64,000 nt of DNA from JACVRW01 sp963739095. Its GTDB lineage: Bacteria; Actinomycetota; Thermoleophilia; Solirubrobacterales; Thermoleophilaceae. The stretch is from positions 62,001 through 126,000 of the forward strand of contig CAVTZF010000035.1 in NCBI GenBank assembly GCA_963739095.1, written 5' to 3'. Position numbers and translations under genes: made by a program. Below are positions 25,260 to 34,000 of this stretch, one piece after another. Positions within the stretch are counted from its first letter, which is position 1, and every line of letters starts with the position of its first letter. Under the pieces are notes generated by a model. That model did not search any database, was not told the DNA's origin, and saw only the letters and a list, made by a program, of their open reading frames with translations.

Positions 25260-26333
25260 TTGCACGCACAGAGCAGGGCGCCGGTTTCAGTAAGCCGGCG
25301 CCGGCTTCTGCCCCGAATCGGCGGGCGGGACATCGCTATCGATCTCGGCACCGCGAACACGCTTGTGTTCGTGCGCGGCGAGGGGATCGTCGTCTCGGAA
25401 CCCTCGGTCGTCGCCGTGGACACGCTCACGGGGGCCGTGCATGCGGTGGGTGAGGAGGCCCAGCGGATGATCGGCCGAACGCCGGCGAGCATCACCGCCA
25501 TGCGGCCGCTGCGGCACGGCGTGATCGCCGACTTCGAGGTGACGGAGCAGATGCTTCGTCACTTCATGGAGCGCGTGCACAGCAGCCGCCATGCCCGCCC
25601 ACGGGTGATGATGTGCGCCCCATCGGGCATCACCGACGTCGAGCAGCGTGCCTTGACGGAGGCGTGTCTGGCGGCCGGGGCGCGTTCCGTCCATCTGATT
25701 GAGGAGCCGATCGCGGCCGCCATTGGAGCCGGGCTCGCGATCGACGAACCGAGGGCGAACGTGGTCCTGGACGTCGGCGGCGGCACGAGCGAGGTCGCGG
25801 TGATGTCGCTGGGAGGGATCGTCGTGTCCCAGTCGTTGAGGGTCGGGGGCTACGACCTTGACGACGCGGCGGCCGCATGGCTGCGGAGAACGCATGGCCT
25901 CGCGATCGGGGAGACCACGGCCGAGCGGGTCAAGGTGGAAGTGGGCAGCGTGGCGCCGGACCGAAGCGATGCCCATAGCGAGGTCACCGGCAGGGACCCG
26001 ACTACCGGGCTTCCGCGACAGGTCTTGATGTCGAGCGACGGGATGCGCGAAGCGCTGGAGGATCGAGTTGCCGAGATCATTGCGGCGGTCATTGCGGCGC
26101 TAGAAGAGACGCCCCCCGAGCTTGCGTCCGACGTTTGCCAGCGCGGAATCGTGCTGGCGGGCGGAGGAGCGCTGCTTCGCGGGTTGGCCGAGAGAGTCGA
26201 GCAGGAGACCAACGTCCCGGCCCGCCTCGCGGATTCCCCGCTCACCTGCGTGGCGGAGGGTGCCGGCCAGGCCCTCGACGAGATCGAGCTGCTTGAGCGC
26301 ACGAGCGCCAGGGCGACGGGGCGTCGCCGCTGA
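25260..26333 (+). CDS. mreB: MreB-like actin homologue
   Basis: 357 residues. The phosphate-1 motif IAIDLGTANTLVFVRGEGIV, connecting VMMCAPSGITDVEQRALTEA, phosphate-2 VVLDVGGGTSEVAVMSLGGI and late GIVLAGGGALLRGLAERV are standard MreB signatures. It polymerises on the membrane and guides cell-wall synthesis. I use TTG 25260 because AAGGGGG (25248-25254) sits five bases upstream. No mreC, mreD or pbp2 follows, so it is a lone copy, perhaps a second MreB paralogue. An N-terminal extension of about 20 basic residues precedes the core. Confidence 0.9.
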   Translation: MHAQSRAPVSVSRRRLLPRIGGRDIAIDLGTANTLVFVRGEGIVVSEPSVVAVDTLTGAVHAVGEEAQRMIGRTPASITAMRPLRHGVIADFEVTEQMLRHFMERVHSSRHARPRVMMCAPSGITDVEQRALTEACLAAGARSVHLIEEPIAAAIGAGLAIDEPRANVVLDVGGGTSEVAVMSLGGIVVSQSLRVGGYDLDDAAAAWLRRTHGLAIGETTAERVKVEVGSVAPDRSDAHSEVTGRDPTTGLPRQVLMSSDGMREALEDRVAEIIAAVIAALEETPPELASDVCQRGIVLAGGGALLRGLAERVEQETNVPARLADSPLTCVAEGAGQALDEIELLERTSARATGRRR

Positions 26334-26485
26334 GCAGGCGTCGTTCGCGTCGCGCGGCGCTACGCCAGGAAGCGCCCTCGACGCTCAGAGTGACCCCAGT
26401 CGGGTCAGAGTACGGAGGACCACCGTCTTCAGCCATGGTGCGCGGGCGGCGGTTCGCTACCCCTCGGCGCCTGCGCACACATTGC

Positions 26486-27436
26486 CTACGACCTGACCGC
26501 CCGCCACCCGCGCGACTCGAACAGCGGCACGAACGCCTCACCGACGAACAGGCGGTCCTCGGGGCGGTCGATGCGCGGGTAGAGCTGCGGCGCCAGCAGC
26601 CGGTCGTCGCGCGCGGCCACGTCGATCACCCAGCGCTCGGGCGGCGTCAGGCGGGCCAGGTAGCGGAGCTCGAACGGGAGCAGCCGCAGCGGCTCGTCGC
26701 CACCCCAGACACCGATGCCCTTCGAGCGCGCGTCGGCGACCGCTGCGCGTTCGTCGGCGAGCGGCGGCGCGGCGCCCGGGCGCGGGACGGCGTCGACGAG
26801 CGATGGCTGCACACGGAACGGGTCGACGTTCGGCCAGATGAAGTAGGGGAGGACCTCGCCCGCCACCAGCAGGCGCTCGTTGTACGTGGGCGGCCGCGGC
26901 GGCCGTGGCTGGTCGCGGTTGAGGTAGCAGAGGAGGCGCCCGTAGCCGTCGAGCACCTCACTGGCGAAGGCCATGAAGAAGCGAAACTCCTCGCGCGAGC
27001 CGCCGGCCTCGTCCAGGTCGCCCTCGACGAGCGCGCGCAGCGCCGCCTTCGCCGTAGCTGCAAAGCGAGCGTGATTGGCCGCGCAGCCCGGGCCGAGGAG
27101 CGGCTCGAGGTGGTCGCGAAGTGAACGGCGCAGTCGTAGCGAACCGTCGGCGAACGGGTCGCTGAGAAAGCGCTCCCAGCGCTCGTCCGTGAGCGGCACG
27201 AACGGCTCGCCGGGGCGCCGGTCGACGGCCTCGGTCGCGACCTCGGGAAGCGTGAGCGCGCGCTCCGGAGCGTCGACGCCGAGCAGCCGGACGCCGAGGT
27301 TGCCGTCGGCCTCGACGGTGACGGTGTCGCCGTCAACTACCTGCTGGCCGGGGCTGCCGCGCCCGTCGCCGCGGCGCCCGAGCCGGGCGAACCCGACCGA
27401 GAAGCCCTCGGAGGTCTTGCGGAGCGCCTTCGCCAT
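26486..27436 (-). CDS. Staphylococcal-nuclease-like (SNase) protein with an internal insertion
   Basis: 316 residues. VVDGDTVTVEADGNLGVRL then LGVDAPERA matches the first half of the thermonuclease fold, with the Asp pair, the Arg and the Glu expected in the active site. About 100 residues follow that are not in the family, then YGRLLCYLNRD and NERLLVAGEVLPYFIWPN, which resemble the second half with its Arg. A C-terminal region (about 230-316) with DEPLRLLPFELRYLAR is of unknown type. No signal peptide is seen, so it acts inside the cell or is exported otherwise. Phosphodiester hydrolysis is likely if the halves fold together. Start at ATG 27434-27436. Confidence 0.72.
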   Translation of the reverse strand: MAKALRKTSEGFSVGFARLGRRGDGRGSPGQQVVDGDTVTVEADGNLGVRLLGVDAPERALTLPEVATEAVDRRPGEPFVPLTDERWERFLSDPFADGSLRLRRSLRDHLEPLLGPGCAANHARFAATAKAALRALVEGDLDEAGGSREEFRFFMAFASEVLDGYGRLLCYLNRDQPRPPRPPTYNERLLVAGEVLPYFIWPNVDPFRVQPSLVDAVPRPGAAPPLADERAAVADARSKGIGVWGGDEPLRLLPFELRYLARLTPPERWVIDVAARDDRLLAPQLYPRIDRPEDRLFVGEAFVPLFESRGWRAVRS

Positions 27437-27467
27437 CGCGTCGCCCGCGGGACCTTAGCCCGCTCCA

Positions 27468-27483
27468 TGTGAGGTGGGTCACA
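27468..27483. promoter_or_regulatory. Perfect CRP/GlxR-type palindrome
   Basis: TGTGAGGTGGGTCACA matches TGTGA-N6-TCACA, the consensus of CRP and actinobacterial GlxR, exactly. It lies 69 bases before the RTX-like gene and 32 bases before the divergent nuclease-like gene, so either or both may be under cAMP-responsive control. Confidence 0.6.
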
Positions 27484-27540
27484 CAGCAGGAATAGCGCGG
27501 CCGCCACGGCGTCCCTGGCCACAGACCCTGCTCACCCCAC

Positions 27541-27546
27541 AAGGAG
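27541..27546 (+). promoter_or_regulatory. Ribosome binding site of the RTX-like gene
   Basis: AAGGAG ends five bases before GTG 27552 and fixes that start; the open frame extends upstream without coding character. Confidence 0.8.
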
Positions 27547-27551
27547 ACGAA

Positions 27552-29649
27552 GTGGCACGTAGAAGGCGAGATTCGAGAGGAAAGCTGGGAGCGTTTGCCG
27601 TGGCCGGCGTGGCTGCGCTGTTCGCGTTTCCGGCCGTAGCGAACGCGGAGGTGAACTCGGACGTCAGCGACACCGGCGTCCTTTCAGTCAGCACCACGGC
27701 CGGCGAGTCGATCACGATCACAAACGTCGGCGGCAACGTCAAGATCAACGGCGGCGACCCCGAGGACGGCGTGGCGGCCGTCACCGCGATCACCGCGATT
27801 GACGTGCTCGGTGACGACGCGGGCCAGGAGCTCAACCTCGCCGGCGTGAACGCCGACTTCACTGCGCTCGCGCAGGTCGATGTCGACGGTCGTGGCGGCA
27901 ACGACCTCATCAACGGCTCGCAGCTCGCCGACTCGCTCGAGGGCGGCAACGGCAACGACCGGATCATCGGCGACGACAACCAGCCCGGCACGCGCGACGA
28001 CATGCGTGGCGAGGCCGGCGACGACACACTCGTCTGGAACCCCGGTGATGACGACGACACCAACGAGGGTGGAGCCGGCAACGACACATCCGAGGTCAAC
28101 GGTGGCGGCAAGGAGCAGTTCGAGGTCAAGCCCTCGGCCGTCGCAGGGCGCGTCGCGTTCGACCGCGTGCAGCCCGATCCGACGTTCGGCGCGCCGTTCA
28201 GCGTCGACATCTCCGACGACACCGAGCGGCTCGACCTGAACGCGGGCGGAGCCGAGGACATCGTCAACTCCGCGGCTGGGCTCGACGCTCTCGCGTTCGC
28301 GCTCGACATCGATGGCGGTGACGGCAACGACGTTCTCGACGGCGGCGACGGCGCCGACAACATGAACGGTGGCGCGGGCAACGACCGCGTCGTCGGCGAC
28401 GACAACCCGCCCGCCACGCGTGACCTGATGCTCGGCGGCGACGGCGACGACACTCTGGTCTGGAACCCGGGTGACGACGACGACATCAACGAGGGCGGCG
28501 CCGGCAACGACACGTCCGAGGTCAACGGCGGCGGCAAGGAGCAGTTCGAGATCAAGCCCTCCGCGACCCCGGGGCGCGTGGCCTTCGACCGCGTGCAGCC
28601 GGATCCGACGTTCGGCGCGCCGTTCAGCGTCGACATCTCTGACGACACCGAGCGGCTCGACCTCAACGCGGGTGCGGACGTCGACATCATCAATGCGGCT
28701 GCCGGGCTCGACGCTCTCGCGTTCGCGCTCGACATCGACGGCGGTGACGGCAACGACGTGATCGACGGCGGCGACGGCGCCGACAACATCGCGGGCGGTG
28801 CCGGCGACGACCAGATCGCAGCCGACGACAACCCGCCGAGCACGAAGGACGTCGTGCGCGGCGACGCCGGCAACGACACGATGACCTGGAACCCCGGCGA
28901 CGACGATGACGTCAACGACGGTGGCGACGGCAACGACACGGTCGTGGTCAACGGCGCGCCCGGCGACGAGGACTTCCGCGTCAAGCCGTCCGCGACCGCC
29001 GGCCGCGTGCAGTTCGACCGGGTGGACCCGGCGCCGTTCGACATCGACATCGGCACGAGCGAGAACCTCGTGGTCAACGGTGCCGGCGGCAACGACGACA
29101 TCAAGGGCTCGAACGGCCTGGCCGGGCTGATCGCCTCGACGTTCAACGGCGACGACGGCAAGGACGACATCAAGGGCACGGACGGCCGTGACCAGCTGTC
29201 GGGTGGCAAGGGCGGCGACCTGATCCGGTCGATCGACCGTGCCGCCGACCGCATCGAGTGCGGCTCGGGCTTCGACCTGGCCCTCGTCGACCGGCGTGAC
29301 ACCGTGCGCGGCGTGCGAGATCGTGCTCGGCGGTGCCCTGAAGGTGAAGGTCACCGGCAAGTCGGCCAACGTGTCGGGCGGCGCCGCGGCGCTCACCCTG
29401 CGCTGCGTGGCCACCCAGCGCTGCAACGGACTCGTCAAGCTGCGGGTCGGTGGCAAGACCATCGCGAGCTCCAAGTTCAAGATGGGCAAGAAGCAGACGA
29501 AGAGCCTGCGCCTGAAGCTCAACAAGCGTGGCCTGCGCCTGCTGGCGAAGGCCTCCAACAAGGGCCTCAAGGTGCAGCTCCGCGTCGACGCCAAGGACGC
29601 AAACGGCAACGGTTGGCGCACCGACTCGGCGCTCCGGCTGACGCGCTAG
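27552..29649 (+). CDS. Exported RTX-like calcium-binding repeat protein (one frameshift)
   Basis: About 698 residues. The signal peptide is RRRDSRGKLGAFAVAGVAAL followed by FAFPAVANA. After an N-terminal beta-rich part come many nonapeptide-like GGxGxD units (GGDGNDVLDGGDGADN, GGAGNDR) grouped in 142-residue blocks, two nearly identical and a third diverged. Such units form calcium-stabilised beta-rolls. Near 29310 an extra base (gg[c/g]) shifts the frame; the other frame continues CEIVLGGALKVKV and a Lys-rich C-terminal domain (RVGGKTIASSKFKMGKKQTK) ending at 29649. It lacks an obvious type I secretion tail and instead has a Sec signal. A surface or matrix protein is likely, fitting its place beside the polysaccharide locus. 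Confidence 0.8.
27879..29156 (+). repeat. 426-bp coding repeats in the RTX-like gene
   Basis: Copies start at 27879, 28305 and 28731, spaced exactly 426 bases (142 codons). Copies 1 and 2 are nearly identical in DNA through the stretch encoding FDRVQPDPTFGAPFSVDIS; copy 3 keeps the first two-thirds and then diverges. Recent duplication or gene conversion is implied. Confidence 0.85.
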
Positions 29650-29690
29650 ACGTTCCCGCGGGGCCATTCACACATAACCGCAGGGACCAG

Positions 29691-29718
29691 GAGGCCGTCC
29701 GCGCAAGCGGGCGGCCTC
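29691..29718 (+). terminator. Hairpin after the RTX-like gene
   Basis: A 12-base arm GAGGCCGTCCGC, loop GCAA and arm GCGGGCGGCCTC pair with one mismatch. There is no T-run, common for GC-rich actinobacterial terminators. It separates the RTX-like gene from the polysaccharide locus. Confidence 0.6.
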
Positions 29719-29795
29719 CGCTCGTTGTGCGCTCTGTGCCGCTACATTGGCGCCGCCGGCCTGTTTACTTTTCAACTGCCGACCGGACCCAGCAA

Positions 29796-31290
29796 ATGCC
29801 AGACGGCCTGATCAAAGAGCTGCGCGAAGTCGAGCCGGTCCCGCTGCCCGAGCGCGATGTGCGCGCCGGCCGCCCGGTGCTCGGCAGCGTCCTGCGCTTC
29901 GACACCGTGCGCGCGGTGGCGCGCATCGCCACGCTCGGCGCGCTCGACCTGACCGGCCTGTTCCTCGCGATCTACACCGCCCTGCTCGTCAAGGCGGCGA
30001 TCATCTCACCCGGATCAGGTCGGCCAGATGTGGGGTCAGGCGAAGGAGTACTTCCCGCTCGGCGGGCTCGTGATGCTGCTGCTGTTCGCGCGCTCCGGGC
30101 CTCTATCGCGAGCGCGCCCAGCGGCCCGGCTTCGGCCAAGGTGATCGGCTCGCTGTTCGAGGTCACGCGTCGTGCTCTTCCTGTACGCGACTGATCCAGG
30201 GCGAGGACTTCCAGTCGTACTACATCTTCTACGGCTCGCTGTTCTTCGCGCTGATCTACGTGTCGTCGCTGCGCTGGATGTTCGAGCGGGTGAGCGGCGC
30301 CGTGCTGCGCGCCGCCGGCTACCGGCGCCGCGCCGTGCTGGTGGGCTCGGGCGCCGAACATCCAGGCCGTCTCGCACGCCCTGCGCGAGAGCCGCGAGAT
30401 CGAGCCGTACGGCTTCGTTGCGCGGACGCCCGTCGCGCTCATGGACGGCCTGCGCGACTTCCGCTCGCTCGAGCAGCTCGAGCGGCACTTCGACTCGATC
30501 GACGAGGTCCTGATCGCGGATCCCGACTTCCCGCAGGAGGAGGCGGTCGAGCTCGTCGACCGCTGCCACGACCAGGGCGTGCGCGTGCGCGTCGCCCCGT
30601 CGACGATGGAGATCCTGATGGACCGGGTCGAGTTCGTGCCCGGGCAGGCGCTGCCGCTGTTCGAGCTGAAGCCGCCGGTCTTCGAGGGCGTCGACTTCGC
30701 GATCAAGCGCAGCTTCGATCTGGTCTTCGCGGTGCTGCTGCTCGCTCGTGCTGTCGCCGGTGATGGCGTTCGCCGCCGTGGCGATCAAGCTGAGCTCGCG
30801 CGGGCCCGTCCTCTATCGCTCGCAGCGGCCGGGCATCGGCGGCAGGTCGTTCGCCTGCCTCAAGTTCCGCACGATGGTGAGCGACGCCGACCTGCGCCAG
30901 GACGAGCTCGAGTCGCGCAACGAGCTGAGCGGCGCGATCTTCAAGATCCGCCGCGACCCGCGCATCACCCCGGTCGGGCGCTTCCTGCGGCGCTGGTCGC
31001 TCGACGAGCTGCCGCAGCTCTTCAACGTGCTGCGCGGCGAGATGTCGCTCGTCGGCCCGCGGCCGCTCCCGCAGCGCGACTACGACCGCCTCGAGGCCTG
31101 GCACCGCAAGCGCTACCTCGTGCTGCCCGGGATGACCGGTCTGTGGCAGGTCTCGGGCCGTTCGGAGCTCGACTTCGACGAGCTCGTCCGGCTCGACTTC
31201 CTCTACCTCGAGCGCTGGTCGGTCTTCCTCGACCTGACCATCATGCTCAAGACGATCCCCGCGGTCATCAGGGCGCGGGGGGCCTGGTGA
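29796..31290 (+). CDS. Polyprenyl glycosylphosphotransferase (initiating sugar-1-phosphate transferase; frameshifted)
   Basis: About 495 residues. The N-terminal half has membrane segments (ALDLTGLFLAIYTALLV; GGLVMLLLFARSG; FALIYVSSL) and a nucleotide-sugar-like region (VEFVPGQALPLFELKPP). The C-terminal catalytic module is complete: FDLVFAVLLL, FACLKFRTMVSDAD, GRFLRRWSLDELPQLFNV, LVGPRPLPQRDYD, PGMTGLWQVSGRS. It attaches the first sugar phosphate to undecaprenyl phosphate, starting repeat-unit assembly on the inner membrane face. Breaks near 30005, 30100, 30140, 30180, 30195, 30355 and 30745 mostly fit an extra base at third positions. The next gene's GTG overlaps its TGA. Confidence 0.88.
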
Positions 31291-31998
31291 GCGAGCCCTA
31301 CCGGGCCGAAAACCTCCTCGACCGCCTCACGGACGCGGACACGCTCCAGGTCCACTACGACCAGGAGATGCGCCGCGAGCGCGAGATCCTCGACCGCAGC
31401 CTCGGGCTCGAGGGCGGCGACGTGCTGTCCGTGGGCTGCGGCTGGCATCCCGGCCGCCACCTGTTCCCGACGCCCGCCTTCCGTATGACCGGCGTCGACC
31501 TCGACGGGGCGATGATCGCCACGCTGCTCGCGAACGGCGAGCTCGACGCGGGCCGCGTGGCACGCGCCGGCGAGCTGCCCTACGCGGCCGGGTCCTTCGA
31601 CGTCGTCCTGTACCGGCTCGTCCTGCATCACATCGCCTACCAGGGCCCGCTCGCTCCGGTGTTCGAGGAGGCGGCGCGCCTGCTGCGGCCCGGCGGCGCG
31701 CTCGTCGCGGTCGAGCCGGGCTCGTGGCATCCCGTCGGGGCCGGGCTCACGCTCGCGAACCGGATCGGGCTGGCCCCTGGGCGCACGGGACGCCGGATGA
31801 CATCCCGCTGTCGCCCCGCACGCTCATCGGCGGAGGCGCGGGCCGCGGGCCTCGAGCCGGAGCTGCACGCGCTGACCTACGGCTGGCGGCGACTCCCGGT
31901 CTCGCATGCAGCGCGGGATCCACCGACTCGACCCGCTCGGCTCCCGGCCGCGGGCGGCGCCCTTCGCGCATACGCTGCTCCTGATCGCGCGCCGCTGA
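31287..31998 (+). CDS. SAM-dependent methyltransferase (frameshifted)
   Basis: About 237 residues. Motif I is VLSVGCGWHPGRHLFP, unusual in having SVGCGW for the glycine loop; then VDLDGAMIA and FDVVLYRLVLHHIAYQG, and LLRPGGALVAVEPGSWHP. A second half with TPDDIPLSPRTLI and ALTYGWRRLPVS is reached through breaks near 31780, 31830 and 31905. Being translationally coupled to the initiating transferase (GTGA overlap), it probably methylates a sugar or lipid-linked intermediate of this locus. The exact acceptor is unknown. Confidence 0.75.
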
Positions 31999-32001
31999 GC
32001 G

Positions 32002-32551
32002 ATGGCGAGCCGCTACGACGACGAGCTCTGGGAGCTGGTGCCGGACGACCCGGGCCCACCCGCACCGGTGCTCGCCGAGTTCGTGCGCGGGCTCGAGCGG
32101 GTGCGGCGCGCGCTCGACCTCGGTGCCGGCGACGGCCGGTTGAGCGCGTTGCTCGAAGCCGGCGAGCTCACGCTCGCGGACGTCTCGCCGGTCGCGCTCG
32201 AGCGGGCGCGGCGGCGGCTGCCGCAGGCGCGCGTCGTGGAGCTCGATCCCGACGGCGGCCTGCCGCTCGACGACGGAGCGTTCGACCTGGTGCTGTGCGC
32301 CGAGACGCTCGAGCACGTGCGCGACGTCCAGCTGCTCCTCTCCGAGATCCGCCGCGTGCTGACGCCCGGGGGGCGGGTCGCGCTCACCACGCCCGCGGCG
32401 CCGCTCTTGATGCGCCCGCCCGACCCGCTGTCTCCCGCACCTGCGCGCGTTCACGCGGCGCTCACTGCGGCGCCTGCTGGGTGAGCTCGGCTTCGAGATG
32501 CGCTCGCTGCGGCGCCGATCCGGGACGCTGCTCGCGCTCGCGACCCGCTAG
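32002..32551 (+). CDS. SAM-dependent methyltransferase (one frameshift)
   Basis: About 183 residues. Motif I is ALDLGAGDGRLSALLEAG, then LADVSPVALERARRRLP, FDLVLCAETLEHVRDVQLLL and VLTPGGRVALTTPAAP, all of the Methyltransf_11 type. A break near 32440 is needed to reach HLRAFTRRSLRRLLGELG and the stop at 32549-32551. It starts three bases after the previous gene. A pair of methyltransferases in succession suggests consecutive O- or C-methylation in glycan assembly. Confidence 0.78.
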
Positions 32552-34000
32552 GGCAGCTGGACCGGCTGGGCGCTCCGTCGAGGCTCACCGCGGCCAGCTG
32601 CGCGGGCTGAACGAGCTGCGGGGTGGCCGCCCGGAAGCGCAACACGGTGAACGTCTCGCCGCGCCGCACGCCGGCGAGCACGAAGCCCTGCGCGGGCGGC
32701 GCCGGCTCCGCGGGCGGCACCGGAGGCGCCGGCTCATCGCCCGGACGCCGGACCGCGACGCCGATCACGTCGATCTCACGCACCGGGGCACCCGCCTCCG
32801 GGAGCGGCCGTGCGGCCGGCAGGTAGAGCGACAGCGGAAGTTGCCCGGAGGCGGGCCCGACGACCGCCTGCCTGCCCGGCAGGGCCCTGACCTCTTCCGC
32901 CGCCGACCGCCAATCGTCCCGCTGGTAGCGCTTGTCGAGGTTGACGGCGCCAACTGTGACCGCGAACACGGCGGCGAGGGCGGCCCCACCCGCGAGCCCC
33001 CAGCGGCCGGCGCGCGCCACGGCGAACCCGATCCCGACGAGGGCGAGGCCCGGCACGACGGCGGCGATCAGGTTGCGTGAGATCAGGTAGTCGGCCCCGG
33101 CGAGCGCGAGGAGCAGCGGCAGTCCCAGCGTGGTGGCGGCGAGAATCCCGGCGACCAGGGCGCCTGCGCGCTCGCGCGCGCTGCCGAGGACGGCGACCGC
33201 CGCCACGGCCGCCAGCACCAGGGCCGCCGCGAGCGCCGTGAGCAGGGCCTCGAGGGGGGCGTCGTAGCCGACGAGGAACTGCTTCGCCACCTGCGCCGTC
33301 CGGGTCCCGAGCGCCGTCTCGCCGATCCAGTCCGCGCCGCCGTGCGAGCGCTGATCTAGCGCGATCGGCAGCAGCGCGAGCGCGACCACGACAAGCGCGG
33401 CGCTCGCCGCGGCCGCCGGAGCCGATCGCGACCGCCCAGCGCGGCGAGCAGCCAGACCGCCTCTGTTACCACGAGGAAGCCCGCGAAGTAGTGGGTGGCG
33501 AGCGCGAGTCCGCTGACGGCTGCCCAGGCGGCGAGCCTCTGGCCGGAGGGCTGCGCGCGCACCTCCAGGAAGAACAGAATCGACAGCGCGCACAGCAGGA
33601 CGAGCAGGGCGTAGGCGCGCGCCTCCTGCGAGTACCAAACGAGCAGCGGATTGACTGCGGCGAGCACGGCGGCCACCAGTCCGGCACGGCTCGTCACGAG
33701 CCGTGTGGCGATCGCATAGACCACCGGCACGGTGAGCGTTCCCAGCAGGGCCGAGAGCGCGCGCAGGCCGACCTCGCCGTCGCCGAAGACCCGGCTCCAG
33801 ACCCACGCGAGCGCGTAGTACAGCGGGGGCGTCGACTCCGAGTCGGGGATCGCTCGGAGCATGTCGCCGAAGCCGAGCCGAACGAGCCCGACCGTGACGG
33901 CCTCGTCCTGCCAGAAGCTCTGAACGTCGAGGGTGGCGAAGCGGATCAGAGCCGCCAGCGCGACGACGGCGCCGAGCGCGAGCGGAAGCCGGCGGCTCAC
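32548..34000 (-). CDS. GT39/ArnT-like membrane glycosyltransferase (frameshifted)
   Basis: About 484 residues. FATLDVQSFWQDEAVTVGL carries the Asp-Glu pair of the first periplasmic loop, typical of GT39/GT83 polyprenyl-phosphate-sugar transferases; SESTPPLYYALAWVW and NPLLVWYSQEARAYALLVLL follow. About ten membrane segments are visible, then a soluble C-terminal domain. It should transfer a sugar from a polyprenyl carrier on the outer membrane face. Breaks occur near 33415 and 32575; the second restores an end AQPVQLP with a stop at 32548. The GTG at 33998-34000 overlaps the upstream ligase stop. Confidence 0.85.

Noticed and set aside
27879..29156. Regular spacing considered as a CRISPR array
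   Set aside because: The unit is 426 bases, lies in a coding frame and has no short repeat/spacer alternation.
27479..29302. Long minus-strand frame opposite the RTX-like gene
   Set aside because: Pro/Ser-rich shadow of GGxGxD codons; no ribosome site or motif.
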